Origin: Desulfobulbaceae bacterium | GTDB lineage: Bacteria; Desulfobacterota; Desulfobulbia; Desulfobulbales; VMSU01 | Length of the DNA: 61,498 bases | Direction of reading: 5' to 3' | Assembly (NCBI GenBank): GCA_015231515.1 | Contig: JADGBM010000006.1 | Location: 1 to 61,498 of the forward strand | In this document: positions 17,414-26,703 of the stretch, piece after piece | Layout of the letters: each line of letters opens with the position of its first letter | Numbering within the stretch: the stretch's first letter is position 1 | Translations under genes and position numbers: made by a program | The notes under the pieces: model-generated | Databases searched by the model: none | What the model was told of the DNA's origin: nothing | The model's input: the letters and a program-made list of their open reading frames with translations, nothing else

Positions 17414-18271
17414 TCAGCTAAACTGCAATGTACTTGTGTCGTTAAATTTCTCATAAAACTCGTAAATAATTGATTCCATGTTTTCTTTAAAAGATGGAAT
17501 ATTCGGCAGATCTTTATTAGCTGAAAAATCCTCTTCAACCGTAAAGAAATAACTGTCTGGTGTTGATGCCTTAATGCCCATTGACTCGGTGAGATAGTTG
17601 GCAAGGTAGACAATCTGGTTGTTCAAGCTGTTGCCGCACGCTTTCAGGTTGTGGTGGGACTCGACTGGACTGACTATGTCAGCTGGAAGGCCCCACTCTT
17701 TTAACAAAACCGCACCGACTTTGGCATGATTTGTGTGAAGTAGGAACTGCTCAAGTTCCAGAATGGATGATTTGGGGTCAAGTTCCTCTCCTCGATTCAT
17801 GCTTTCAATCTGAAGTGGTCGGTTCAGAATTATTTTGCCAACATCATGCAGCAAGGCAGAGGTATAGAGAGTTGAAACAGCCGTGTACTTTGCCCATTTT
17901 CCAATAATAGATGAAAGCATGGCACAGGCATAGGAATGTTTCCAGAGAAAGCCTGGCTCAAGGTTGTAGGCCTGTTGGGGAGAGTTCAGAACACCAACCG
18001 AGGCGGAGGTGATCGCCAGCATCTTAACAGTGTCGATACCAAGCCTGACAATAATGTCAGTTATTGAGTTGATCTCCTGCATATGGCCGAAATAGGCAGA
18101 GTTGGCAAGCTTTAACATGTTTGCCATAAGGCTTGGATCCTGCTTGATAATTTTTGATAAAGCAGGAATGCTGCACTCAGACTCATTGGCCGTCTTTAAA
18201 ACCTCAAGTGCTATCTCCGGGCGGGGGATTAACTTGTCTATTTTTTTTATAAATTCTAGTTCTATTGACAT
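17414..18271 (-). CDS. HDOD domain protein
   Basis: A 285-residue protein that is essentially one HDOD domain: LIPRPEIALEVLKTANESECSIPALSKIIKQDPSL, LKLANSAYFG, and LLHDVGKIILNRPLQ with the HD-like motif, then LLKEWGLP and SHH. HDOD proteins lack assured phosphohydrolase activity and act as signalling modules in many Deltaproteobacteria. It is upstream of, and probably co-transcribed with, the PilZ protein. No TM segment or second domain is visible. The ATG at 18271 has a weak ribosome site. Confidence 0.88.
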   Translation of the reverse strand: MSIELEFIKKIDKLIPRPEIALEVLKTANESECSIPALSKIIKQDPSLMANMLKLANSAYFGHMQEINSITDIIVRLGIDTVKMLAITSASVGVLNSPQQAYNLEPGFLWKHSYACAMLSSIIGKWAKYTAVSTLYTSALLHDVGKIILNRPLQIESMNRGEELDPKSSILELEQFLLHTNHAKVGAVLLKEWGLPADIVSPVESHHNLKACGNSLNNQIVYLANYLTESMGIKASTPDSYFFTVEEDFSANKDLPNIPSFKENMESIIYEFYEKFNDTSTLQFS

Positions 18272-18463
18272 GGCTACTTGTCTTTCTTAGAGTTGGCGAT
18301 ATCGGCAAAACGACCGTATTGTTTAAGTTCTGCAACAATGGTATTTTAAACAGTATCATGTTTACCATACAGAAATTAACAATGTCAATTAAGACCTAAT
18401 CCGGATAAACCGCAAATAAGGATCTTTACATGTGTAACTGTTGATTGAGGGGCTTTCCAGAAA

Positions 18464-19204
18464 ATGAAAAAAACTGTTAACCGTTCAACTCTAGATGAAT
18501 GTCATTACGCGATTGCAACTTTTATTGAAAATCACACTAAAGACGTGCTGACCAAAAGTGACAGCTATACAATTGCCTTGTCAGGAGGGAGAACACCAGT
18601 TGGTCTTTTTAAAGTGTTATCTAATGATAGGTATCGACATTCGATTGAGTGGGCGAAAGTACGTTTCTTCTGGAGTGATGAACGATTTGTGCCTCCAACT
18701 GATCCAGCCAGTAATTTTTTAATGGCCTTTGACTCGTTGCTGTCGCATTTGCCTGTCCCTGAAAATCATATTTTCAGGGCGCCGACAGAGGCTAAAAACT
18801 GTGCAGAGGCAGCAGTTCAGTATCAACAGATTATAAGCGATTATTTTTCAGCTCAAGATGCAGATTGCTCAGAGTATATAAAGGCAGACAGGTATCCCCG
18901 GTTTGATCTTATTTTGCTTGGTATGGGGGCTGATGGCCATACGGCATCATTATTCCCAGGGCATCCAGCCCTTCAGGATGCAAATCTTATCGCTGCTGTA
19001 GAGTCGGAGTTTGCCAACCCGCCGGTTCCCCGGTTGACATTTACGCTTCCACTTATAAATAGTGCAGATACAGTTGTTTTTATGGTAAATGGTAAAGATA
19101 AAATTAAAGTTCTTGAGTCTTTTATCGGTTCAAACGTTAAAAATTGCCTGATTCCAGCATCAATGGTTGCTCCCCAAAATCAGCTCATCTGGTATATTGC
19201 TTAA
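18464..19204 (+). CDS. pgl: 6-phosphogluconolactonase
   Basis: A 246-residue DevB-type 6-phosphogluconolactonase of the pentose phosphate pathway. It has the LSGGRTPVGLFKVL motif, VRFFWSDERFVPPTDPASNFLMA and LILLGMGADGHTASLFPGHP, plus a C-terminal FMVNGKDKIKVL. Length is normal. No glucose-6-phosphate dehydrogenase gene is adjacent. It stands on its own between the HDOD operon and a PilZ gene; the start has a GGGGC-type site (TTGAGGGGCTTTCC) upstream. Confidence 0.93.
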   Translation: MKKTVNRSTLDECHYAIATFIENHTKDVLTKSDSYTIALSGGRTPVGLFKVLSNDRYRHSIEWAKVRFFWSDERFVPPTDPASNFLMAFDSLLSHLPVPENHIFRAPTEAKNCAEAAVQYQQIISDYFSAQDADCSEYIKADRYPRFDLILLGMGADGHTASLFPGHPALQDANLIAAVESEFANPPVPRLTFTLPLINSADTVVFMVNGKDKIKVLESFIGSNVKNCLIPASMVAPQNQLIWYIA

Positions 19205-19335
19205 ATAGTGACTTGACCCAGTTAAGCAGGGTAACCTTTTTACAGATTATAATTATAACCAGGGTTGCATGAAAGGCTGCTCGAATAAATGTTTCGAGTG
19301 GATCAATCAGGCAATGCCAATTAACGAGTAGGAGC

Positions 19336-19695
19336 ATGAGCAAGAAAGACAGCGAAGAGCGTCGGCGACATTCCCGACTGTCGGTACCGTTTAAGGCAAA
19401 ACTGAAATTGCCCCACGATATTGTGTTATCCGGACAAACACGTAATATTAGTTTTGGCGGAGCCTTTGTTGAGTTAGAGGCAGTTCCGCCTTTAAAGAAA
19501 GGTGATTATGTAAGTTTGGTTTTGTTGTCGCGTGTTGAGTTTACCTGCAAGCTGATTCATTCAAATATGAGAGGAATTGGTTTTGAATTTGATTTTATTT
19601 TAATCAAATATTATGAAGTTTTTAAGGAGATGATGCTTCATAACGCACCAGACCGTGATCGAATGATTAAGGAACTGGGACGCTGGACTGAATGA
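19336..19695 (+). CDS. PilZ domain protein
   Basis: A 119-residue single-domain PilZ protein. The c-di-GMP-binding signature is visible as RRRHSRLSVP and NISFGG (NxSxxG), so binding is plausible. The ATG follows TAGGAGC at the right distance. No partner gene is close: pgl is upstream and an S4 protein downstream. It resembles the PilZ protein at 17044 in size and layout but is not a close copy. Its effector target is unknown. Confidence 0.86.
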   Translation: MSKKDSEERRRHSRLSVPFKAKLKLPHDIVLSGQTRNISFGGAFVELEAVPPLKKGDYVSLVLLSRVEFTCKLIHSNMRGIGFEFDFILIKYYEVFKEMMLHNAPDRDRMIKELGRWTE

Positions 19696-19771
19696 ATGAT
19701 TTTTGGCTTTTTATACACTCAAGTCAGATCCTTTTGGCACCTGGCAACTCTCGCTTACCTAAAGTCTGATA

Positions 19772-20206
19772 GTGTCTGAAATGAGCGAAACGATAACGGT
19801 ACGACTTGATAAATGGCTGTGGGCTGCCCGTTTTTTCAAGACTCGTTCAATTGCCACTCAGGCCGTAAATGGCGGGAAGGTTCATTGTAACGCTAAACGT
19901 GTTAAGGCTGCTAAAACAGTCCAGATTGGTGATGAACTGGTTATTCAACGGGGCCAGGTTACATGTACTGTGATTGTTGATGGACTCAATGATAAAAGGA
20001 GACCCGCAAAAGAAGCTGTTGCGCTTTACACCGAAACTCCCGATAGCATTAAGTCTCGAGAGGAGAGTAGTGAGCAAAAGCGATTGATGCGAACTATCAA
20101 TGGAAATTATGGCCCCCAGAAAAGGCCGAGTAAGCGTGATAGGCGCCTTATTATAAATTTTACCCGAAAATCTGAAATAATGGAGTTACGCGATGAAGAA
20201 AATTGA
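19772..20206 (+). CDS. hslR: S4 domain RNA-binding protein, Hsp15 (HslR) type
   Basis: A 144-residue protein beginning with an S4 domain ([41 protein letters not shown]), the hallmark of ribosome-associated Hsp15, followed by a basic tail ([11 protein letters not shown]). Hsp15 in E. coli recycles stalled 50S subunits carrying nascent chains. Its 3' end overlaps the start of the IMP cyclohydrolase gene by 14 bp, so the two are probably translationally coupled in an operon with purN and pyrR. A second start (ATG four codons later) is possible. Confidence 0.85.
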   Translation: MSEMSETITVRLDKWLWAARFFKTRSIATQAVNGGKVHCNAKRVKAAKTVQIGDELVIQRGQVTCTVIVDGLNDKRRPAKEAVALYTETPDSIKSREESSEQKRLMRTINGNYGPQKRPSKRDRRLIINFTRKSEIMELRDEEN

Positions 20207-20807
20207 AAGGGCACTAATTAGTCTGACAGACAAATCTGGAATAGAAGGTTTTGCCAAAGACCTCGATGATCTTGGTATAGAAATTCTATCAACAGGCGGA
20301 ACTGCTAAGAAAATTCGTGAGCATGGTATCAATGTTGTTGGTGTTTCCGATTTCACCGGCTTTCCGGAAATGCTTGACGGTCGTGTAAAGACCTTACATC
20401 CTAAAGTACACGGAGGAATTCTTGCCCAGAGGGATAATAAAAAACATCAGCAGCAAATGGCTGAGCATGGAATCAAACCAATCGATTTGATTGCGGTCAA
20501 TCTGTATGCCTTTGATAAGGCAACTTCTGATCCCAGCTGTACCTTGGCCAATGCCATTGAAAATATCGATATAGGTGGCCCGACTATGCTTCGGGCAGCT
20601 GCCAAGAACTTTCAAGATATCACCGTAATTGTCGATCCTGCTGATTATCCTCTGGTTATTTCTGAGATTAAGGCGCATGGTAACACCACATTGAAAACAC
20701 GTTTTTATTTGATGTGTAAGGTTTTTGATCTTACCAGTAAATATGACACTGCAATAATTGAGTGGCTAAAAAAGGTAGATGTTGATACGAACCCACACTT
20801 TTCTTAA
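20193..20807 (+). CDS. purH: Stand-alone IMP cyclohydrolase (PurH N-terminal domain)
   Basis: A 204-residue protein that covers only the cyclohydrolase half of Pur[57 protein letters not shown] and [16 protein letters not shown]. It closes FAICAR to IMP, the last step of purine synthesis. The AICAR transformylase half (about 320 residues in normal PurH) is absent, so another gene or enzyme must supply it. This split form is known in some Deltaproteobacteria and archaea. It overlaps hslR by 14 bp and is followed by purN. Confidence 0.9.
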   Translation: MKKIERALISLTDKSGIEGFAKDLDDLGIEILSTGGTAKKIREHGINVVGVSDFTGFPEMLDGRVKTLHPKVHGGILAQRDNKKHQQQMAEHGIKPIDLIAVNLYAFDKATSDPSCTLANAIENIDIGGPTMLRAAAKNFQDITVIVDPADYPLVISEIKAHGNTTLKTRFYLMCKVFDLTSKYDTAIIEWLKKVDVDTNPHFS

Positions 20808-20820
20808 TTGGAGTGATAGT

Positions 20821-21396
20821 ATGAAAATGGCGGTTCTTTTATCCGGGACAGGGCGTACACTTGATAATTTTCATGAGTGTATCAGAAACGGCACAATGCA
20901 GGGCAGTATCGAGGTAGTTATTTCAAACAAGGCTGGTGTGCTTGGCTTAGAAAAGGCCGAGAAGTATGGGTATCCTGCCTTTCACGCAGCAGATAATCGA
21001 TCGATTAACGATATTCTTGACGACTATGCTGTCGATTTGGTTCTTTTGGCTGGTTTCTTGAAATTATATACGCCACCGGAAAAACTAAAGAAGTCCGTCT
21101 TGAATGTGCATCCATCCTTGATACCAGCATTTTGTGGCGATGGTTTCTATGGTATGAAAGTGCATCGTGCCGTTAAAAGTAAAGGGGTGAAGGTTAGCGG
21201 CTGTACCGTGCATTTTGCCAATGAGGTATATGATGATGGTCCCATTGTCGTGCAGAAATGTGTGGCGTTAGCCGATGAGGATACGCCCGAGGATATTGCC
21301 GCTAAAGTTTTTGAGGCGGAGTGTAGTGCTTTTCCCGAAGCTGTTAATAAAGTAACGGAAAAAGGTATAGATTATTTCTGGTCGGAGGCCAACTAA
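20821..21396 (+). CDS. purN: Phosphoribosylglycinamide formyltransferase PurN
   Basis: I choose the ATG at 20821 (MKMAVLLSGTGRTLDNF), which fits the family start; an ATG at 20779 would lie inside the previous gene. The 191-residue product has the GxGxx-type loop, LVLLAGFLKLYTP and LNVHPSLIPAFCGDGFYGMKVHRAV, with the catalytic NVHPSL Asn/His. It transfers a formyl group from 10-formyl-THF to GAR in purine synthesis. It is 13 nt after the IMP cyclohydrolase gene and 2 nt before pyrR, so it belongs to the same operon. Confidence 0.92.
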   Translation: MKMAVLLSGTGRTLDNFHECIRNGTMQGSIEVVISNKAGVLGLEKAEKYGYPAFHAADNRSINDILDDYAVDLVLLAGFLKLYTPPEKLKKSVLNVHPSLIPAFCGDGFYGMKVHRAVKSKGVKVSGCTVHFANEVYDDGPIVVQKCVALADEDTPEDIAAKVFEAECSAFPEAVNKVTEKGIDYFWSEAN

Positions 21397-21398
21397 CT

Positions 21399-21950
21399 GT
21401 GACAGTTTTTAATCGGCAGATAATGTCTGCTCCTGATATGGATCGTTCTCTTGCTCGAATTGTACTGCAGATTATTGAGCAGAATAATGGTGTCAAAAAT
21501 CTTGCTATAGTCGGAATTCATACCGGTGGAGTCTATCTTGCTGATAGGATTAAAAATCTTATCTATGAGCAGGAAAAAACAGATGTGCCTATTGGTAGTT
21601 TGGATATTTCGCTGTATAGAGATGATTGGAGTCTTGCAGCCCAGAACCCAATGGTGAAAATGACCGATATTAAGTTTACCGTTGAAGATTTCACCATTGT
21701 GCTTGTTGATGATGTTCTCTTTACCGGAAGAACTATTCGGGCTGCCCTTGATGCTATTATGGATTTTGGCAGACCGCGGTCAATACAGTTAGCAGTGCTT
21801 ATTGATCGTAAATGCGGTCGTGAACTTCCTGTACAGGCTAATTATGTCGGTCATGAGGTGCTGGAAAACATAAATGAGCATGTTGATGTTTTACTCAAGG
21901 AGAAGGATGGACATGACGAAGTTCTTCTTGTCTGGGATGACAAGAGATAG
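21399..21950 (+). CDS. pyrR: PyrR bifunctional regulator/uracil phosphoribosyltransferase
   Basis: A 183-residue PRTase-fold protein with GTG start (GGAGG 10 nt upstream). The PRPP loop VLVDDVLFTGRTIRAALDAIMD, the GIHTGGVYLA motif and LIDRKCGRELPVQANYVG are typical of PyrR. In Gram-positives PyrR binds pyr mRNA and controls attenuation; in proteobacteria it can act as a UMP-forming enzyme. It lies at the end of the hslR-purH-purN run, linking purine and pyrimidine control in one transcript. I saw no pyr attenuator next to it. Confidence 0.92.
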   Translation: MTVFNRQIMSAPDMDRSLARIVLQIIEQNNGVKNLAIVGIHTGGVYLADRIKNLIYEQEKTDVPIGSLDISLYRDDWSLAAQNPMVKMTDIKFTVEDFTIVLVDDVLFTGRTIRAALDAIMDFGRPRSIQLAVLIDRKCGRELPVQANYVGHEVLENINEHVDVLLKEKDGHDEVLLVWDDKR

Positions 21951-22009
21951 GTATATCTCATTTACGATTCGATACATTTTGTCCAAAACATAACGCTATT
22001 ATTTGTCTT

Positions 22010-23398
22010 TTGAACACTCCTATGGGCATAAATAAAAAAGAAGCGCATCCTGATTTGGCTGAGATCAAAGAAAGGGTTAAACAAAAACGTCATGATTATA
22101 TCGTCTACGATTTCAGTCGAAAGAAAAATGATATATTAAAAACCTTTTTTGACTTATCTCAGGAGTTTGATTCACTTCAAGATTTATATAGGATTTGCGT
22201 AACAGTTCCCTTTGAGTTCTTTGACGTTGATAGCAGACTGTATCTCTTAAATGATATGCGTGATGGATTGTCCCTTGTTTGTGACAGTAAATACGGTATT
22301 CATGAGCCGCCATTGTCACCACCGTCCTATGTTAAGTTGACGGATGCCGCCTATGAAGATGCGAACTCATACCTGGTACCGATCTACAGTAAACCTCTTC
22401 ACTCCGTCGAAAATAATGAAAAATCTGACTCAGTTGGTGTCATTGGGATTTTTGAAGTCTTTCCTTTAGCCAAGCTGACAAAATCGGATAAATTTTTCTT
22501 TACTAAATACACCAACAGGATTGGCTATAATCTCCGTAAACGCCTTCTTGCTCAGCAGAATATTACGCACATTAAGTTTATTAACAATTTAGTCAGTGAC
22601 ATCGAGCACAATGTTATCGTGCCCAATATGTATTATAAGCACCTGTTTAAGCAGTTGAGGAATAAGATTGGCGAACTGAGTAAAATTGTTAAGACAATCG
22701 AGGAGTATAAAAACTCAACTGGTAGCGACACTGATATGTGTCACAAGATGATCCGTCAGATAACTCAAATCGAACAAAACCTGTCCTCATCATATGAAGA
22801 GATTGACAAACATCACGGAAACCAAAGTTTATTCCTGGAAAGTTTGTTCAGAAGGGATCATTTTCAGGAAGGTAGAATAGTACTTCACCCCCAAAACTGT
22901 AGACTCGACAAAGATATTCTTCACCCTCAGTTGGAGCATTACCGGAAGAGGATGATATCTCGAGGCATCTATATTGAAACACCAGTTGATCTGCATAGTG
23001 AGGAGATTGAACTGCACGTTGATTTAGGCCTGATATCTCAAGTGTATGCCAATCTTTTTTCTAATGCTGTTAAGTATACTGAGACCATAATTGATCACAA
23101 CAATAGACCCAGGAAGGCGATTGCTTATGGGCGTAAAATTATGCCGGATCATTTTGCCCCTGGTCATGACGGAATTAAACTCAATGTCTTTTCTACCGGT
23201 CCAACTCTTAATGACTATGACGCACAATCAATTTTCATAGACGGATTTATGGGGAATAACTGTTATAATCTGAACAGTAGTGGCCATGGTTTGGCTTTTG
23301 TTAAATATGTTGTTGAACTTCACGGTGGTCAAGTTGGATATGAGCCTACACCTGGAGGAAACAATTTTTTCTTCGTTCTGCCGCTTCTTCCCAAATAA
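22010..23398 (+). CDS. Atypical cytosolic sensor histidine kinase
   Basis: A 462-residue protein with no TM segment. The TTG at 22010 is the earliest start; the ATG at 22022 is the more likely one, leaving 458 residues. The N-terminal half looks GAF-like (YRICVTVPFEFFDVDSRLYL). A helical region with NNLVSDIEHNVIVPNMYYK is the probable DHp, with His in an unusual context, and the C-terminal HATPase has an N box (LISQVYANLFSNAVKYT) and GHGLAFVKYVVELHGG. It probably senses an intracellular signal. No response regulator is adjacent. It may be co-expressed with the U32 gene 11 nt downstream. Confidence 0.75.
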   Translation: MNTPMGINKKEAHPDLAEIKERVKQKRHDYIVYDFSRKKNDILKTFFDLSQEFDSLQDLYRICVTVPFEFFDVDSRLYLLNDMRDGLSLVCDSKYGIHEPPLSPPSYVKLTDAAYEDANSYLVPIYSKPLHSVENNEKSDSVGVIGIFEVFPLAKLTKSDKFFFTKYTNRIGYNLRKRLLAQQNITHIKFINNLVSDIEHNVIVPNMYYKHLFKQLRNKIGELSKIVKTIEEYKNSTGSDTDMCHKMIRQITQIEQNLSSSYEEIDKHHGNQSLFLESLFRRDHFQEGRIVLHPQNCRLDKDILHPQLEHYRKRMISRGIYIETPVDLHSEEIELHVDLGLISQVYANLFSNAVKYTETIIDHNNRPRKAIAYGRKIMPDHFAPGHDGIKLNVFSTGPTLNDYDAQSIFIDGFMGNNCYNLNSSGHGLAFVKYVVELHGGQVGYEPTPGGNNFFFVLPLLPK

Positions 23399-23409
23399 GA
23401 AGGTTCTTT

Positions 23410-25710
23410 TTGCTAGAAACCCAGCCCTTTCCTGAAACCCAGAAACCCAGCCACCTTTTGGATAAGCTCGAACTGCTTGCCCCGGCAGGAACCATTGAGG
23501 TTTTTGAAGCCGCAGTTCAAAGTGGTGCCGATGCTATATATATCGGTGCACCTATGGCAAATGCCCGCGCCCTGGCTAAGCACTTTAGTTTTGAAGAGAT
23601 AGCTGCCCTTGTTTCATTTGCTCACAAGAATGGTGTTAAGGTGTATGTGGCGATGAATTCATTGATTAAAAATGATGAACTTGGTGCTGTAGTTACTTCT
23701 CTTTCTATCTTTGAGGGGATTGGTGTTGACGCAGTTATTATTCAGGATCTTGGTATCTATTCGATTGCCCGACGCTATTTCCCGCGACTTCGACTCCATG
23801 CCAGTACCTTGTTAGGCGCGCATAACTCCCTTGCCGTTAAGAAAATGGCCGACATGGGCTTTGCTCGCATAGTTTTGGCTCGTGAAATGGGCATTTCTGA
23901 AATAGAGGCCGCCGGTGGTGTTTCCCGGGCAGAGCTTGAGGTCTTTGTCCATGGGGCAATGTGCTTTTCCTATTCAGGTCTGTGTCTGGCCAGTAGTTTT
24001 CTGGGGGGCAAAAGTGGATTGCGCGGCAGATGTGTTCAGCCCTGCCGACGAAAATATAGTTGGAAGGGCAAACACAAGGGCAGTCCGAATGGTTATTTCT
24101 TTTCCATGAACGACCTGAACGGCATCCACTTTCTGAAGGCAATTCAAGAGGCTGGGGTGAACTCCTTAAAGATCGAAGGTCGCATGCGCAGTCTTCAATA
24201 TATTAAAAATGTTGTTAAGGCCTATCGCCTCGTCATTGACCACGACTCATCCGCTGATTCCCTTGAAACGGCTCAGGGCTACCTTGCTCGGGCTATGGGG
24301 CGGAAAACCTCAGCCGGATTTTTTTCCCTGCCCCAGCAGGAAGATATTATTTCATCGCATCATTCTGGAAATATTGGTCTTTTTATGGGCAGTATTTCTC
24401 AAATATCTGGCAATAAAGCTGTTCTGGATTTACAGGCAGATATTGAGGTTGGAGATAGGCTGAGGATTCATTCTGAGGATTCCGGTGAAAGAAACTCTTT
24501 TACTGTCCGTAATATATGGCTTGCCCAGAAACCTGTTAGTTCAGCCACCAAACAAACGCAGGTTTCCATCGAAGTACCCGCTTCTGCCAAATCAAGTGAT
24601 CCAGTCTATAAAGTTGATACGGCAGATTCACGTCTCGTTGCGGCCCAACCACAACAGGTCAATTGGCAACAGTTTAAAAAAGATATCGTTAAAGAAAAAA
24701 GTCGGAAGCGTATTAAAACGATCACTGATGAGCTCTCTTCGGTAGTTTCACTCCCTCGTCCAACCCCCAATAGAAGAGTGGATACTCCACAGCGCCACAT
24801 GAGCAAAGGCTTTTCTCGAAAAAAAGATGTCTCGCATAAAATTGATAAAAAACTCTTCAGACCTGCGTTGCCGCTATGGCTTAAGGTAGATAGTTTTATA
24901 CAGCTGAGAAAACTGCCCAGAGACCATTTCTTTTCTCGCATCGTTGTTTTGTTGACCCATGACAGCTTTTCCCAATTCAAGAGAAGTGGTGTGTCCGGCC
25001 TTTCTCCAAAAATGATCTGCTGGTCTCTGCCGCCGGTAATTCATGAAGCAAATGTCAGGTTTTATCGTGAGGCAATTAGCCTATTGTTGAATAAAGGCTA
25101 TTGTGACTGGCAATTGGGCCATTTTAGCCAGAGTGGTTTTTTTGAAGATTACTCCAGGAGTCAGGGGGCTGATCCGTTGCCAGTGAGCTTCCCTGGTAAA
25201 AAGATTAAAAGTCGTAAACCTCGTTATCAGAAGGTTACTTATCACGGTAACTATACCCTTAACTGTATAAATTCTTATTCATTAGAAGAGCTCCAGCGCC
25301 AGGGTTTAAGAACGGCTCAAATTGCCATAGAAGCAGATCGGCAGGTTGTTTCCTCTTTAGCTGCAAATGGCAGGATAGAAAAAGGAGTGACTGTTTATGG
25401 CTTTCCGTCCTTACTCACTGCGCGCGCTAGTCTGGATGTTTTTAAAACGTCAGCAGAGCTTATCAGCCCAAAAGGGGAGTCATTTCTCCTGAAAGAGGTT
25501 GAAGGTGTGACCCAGGTGATTTCACAGCAGCCTTTTTCGCTGCTTGATTATATCGGGGAACTTCATGAACTTGGTGTTGGTTACGGTGTTGTCGATCTTA
25601 CCAATACGGCTCAGGTTCGTGATCCCCTGGGAGAGGTTTTGAGCCGCATTGCAGGTAAAAAAAGACATCGAAGGCTGAGTACGTTTAACTATAATGGAAC
25701 ACTGTTTTAG
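23410..25710 (+). CDS. U32 peptidase family protein
   Basis: A 766-residue protein of the U32 collagenase-like family, wider than the usual 450 residues because of a C-terminal extension (DUF3656-like). The core starts LELLAPAGTIEVFEAAVQSGADAIYIG, followed by the Cys-rich segment HGAMCFSYSGLC...CVQPCRRKY that probably binds an Fe-S cluster, and LKIEGRMRS. Related members such as RlhA and TrhP hydroxylate rRNA or tRNA, so an RNA-modification role is more likely than proteolysis. The start is TTG at 23410 with AGAAGG 6-7 nt upstream; no in-frame ATG precedes the domain. GAAACCCAG is repeated three times in its first codons. Confidence 0.88.
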   Translation: MLETQPFPETQKPSHLLDKLELLAPAGTIEVFEAAVQSGADAIYIGAPMANARALAKHFSFEEIAALVSFAHKNGVKVYVAMNSLIKNDELGAVVTSLSIFEGIGVDAVIIQDLGIYSIARRYFPRLRLHASTLLGAHNSLAVKKMADMGFARIVLAREMGISEIEAAGGVSRAELEVFVHGAMCFSYSGLCLASSFLGGKSGLRGRCVQPCRRKYSWKGKHKGSPNGYFFSMNDLNGIHFLKAIQEAGVNSLKIEGRMRSLQYIKNVVKAYRLVIDHDSSADSLETAQGYLARAMGRKTSAGFFSLPQQEDIISSHHSGNIGLFMGSISQISGNKAVLDLQADIEVGDRLRIHSEDSGERNSFTVRNIWLAQKPVSSATKQTQVSIEVPASAKSSDPVYKVDTADSRLVAAQPQQVNWQQFKKDIVKEKSRKRIKTITDELSSVVSLPRPTPNRRVDTPQRHMSKGFSRKKDVSHKIDKKLFRPALPLWLKVDSFIQLRKLPRDHFFSRIVVLLTHDSFSQFKRSGVSGLSPKMICWSLPPVIHEANVRFYREAISLLLNKGYCDWQLGHFSQSGFFEDYSRSQGADPLPVSFPGKKIKSRKPRYQKVTYHGNYTLNCINSYSLEELQRQGLRTAQIAIEADRQVVSSLAANGRIEKGVTVYGFPSLLTARASLDVFKTSAELISPKGESFLLKEVEGVTQVISQQPFSLLDYIGELHELGVGYGVVDLTNTAQVRDPLGEVLSRIAGKKRHRRLSTFNYNGTLF

Positions 25711-25754
25711 CCCCTGTTTTGTATTTCTGACCACACGAGTCAGGTGAATTATGC

Positions 25755-25973
25755 TCAGGAAAATCCCGATGAGGATGAACAGCCGGAGAGGGCACCAGAC
25801 GGGATGGTGGTTGCCGTTGATGATGAAAGACGATAATTACCAACGGAAATTTTTTTAACTACATTTTGACTCGAGCACTTTTCGCAGTTGATTGGCTCAG
25901 TTGCAGTTGATGATGAAACGATCTTCTCAAAATTAACTTCACACGTATTGCAGTGATATTCGTATATAGGCAT
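25755..25973 (-). CDS. FmdB-type zinc ribbon protein
   Basis: A 72-residue protein with the FmdB/CxxC_CxxC_SSSS signature: MPIYEYHCNTC at the start and CEKCSSQ further on, followed by a Ser/Gly-rich tail. The four Cys form a zinc ribbon. It was first described as a putative regulator of formamidase expression, but most members have no assigned function. It is on the opposite strand to both neighbours and has a good ribosome site (AGAGGGG upstream). Confidence 0.85.
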   Translation of the reverse strand: MPIYEYHCNTCEVNFEKIVSSSTATEPINCEKCSSQNVVKKISVGNYRLSSSTATTIPSGALSGCSSSSGFS

Positions 25974-26094
25974 ATTTCCCCTCTGAAATTTGAGCTTTAT
26001 GTTTGAAACCCGGTCGACAGCTTGTGAGTTTGTACAGTATGAATGTCCACCTCAGCTGTCAACTTCAAAAACATTTTTGTAGGTAGAGCAAAAA

Positions 26095-26703
26095 ATGGAT
26101 ATTGATACTCATCTGCGTAATGCATTTCGTTTTATTAAAGAAGAGCCCTTATATGCGATTCTTGGCAGCTTAATAGTTTTAGTAATGAATGTTGCAACCA
26201 TTGGACTCTTATCTGGTCCGATTATTGGCGGCTACTTTATTGGTGTTCTGAAATTTGTCAGAGACGATCAGAAACCAGTGTTAAACGATCTGTTTGCTGG
26301 TTTTCAGCGCCTGGGCTATCTGTTCTCATTTATACTGGTGAGTATTCTTACTATTTTTGGTTTTTTGTTGCTGGTCATTCCTGGTCTGGTAATGATGACC
26401 TGGTGGATCTATGTACTACTTCTGATGATAGATACCAATATGCCATTATCACAAGCTATGGCGGTAAGTAGAAAGAAGGTTCAGGAAAAAGGGTTTTTTA
26501 GGCATTTTGTCTTCATCGCTATGTTAGCAGTGTTGCCAACGCTTATCATTAATCTCCTGGCTCTGTTTCTGCCTCCTCTGAAATTGTTACAGTTAGTTGT
26601 GATGCCGATTCAAAGCGCCTGTGTGGTAAGTTTATATGTTGAACAATTTTCAAGGACAGCGCCTCCGCCGATGGTAGAAATTCCATCCACAAATGGCCAG
26701 TAA
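26095..26703 (+). CDS. Multi-pass membrane protein
   Basis: A 202-residue protein with about four to five hydrophobic helices (YAILGSLIVLVMNVATIGLL; FSFILVSILTIFGFLLLVIPGLVMMTWW; FIAMLAVLPTLIINLLALFL). The pattern IPGLVMMTWWIY then AVSRKKVQEKG resembles the DUF975/YciC-type integral membrane family. It has a Pro-rich C-terminal tail. Function unknown; likely inner membrane. Its last 54 bp overlap the VanZ gene running the other way. Confidence 0.7.
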   Translation: MDIDTHLRNAFRFIKEEPLYAILGSLIVLVMNVATIGLLSGPIIGGYFIGVLKFVRDDQKPVLNDLFAGFQRLGYLFSFILVSILTIFGFLLLVIPGLVMMTWWIYVLLLMIDTNMPLSQAMAVSRKKVQEKGFFRHFVFIAMLAVLPTLIINLLALFLPPLKLLQLVVMPIQSACVVSLYVEQFSRTAPPPMVEIPSTNGQ

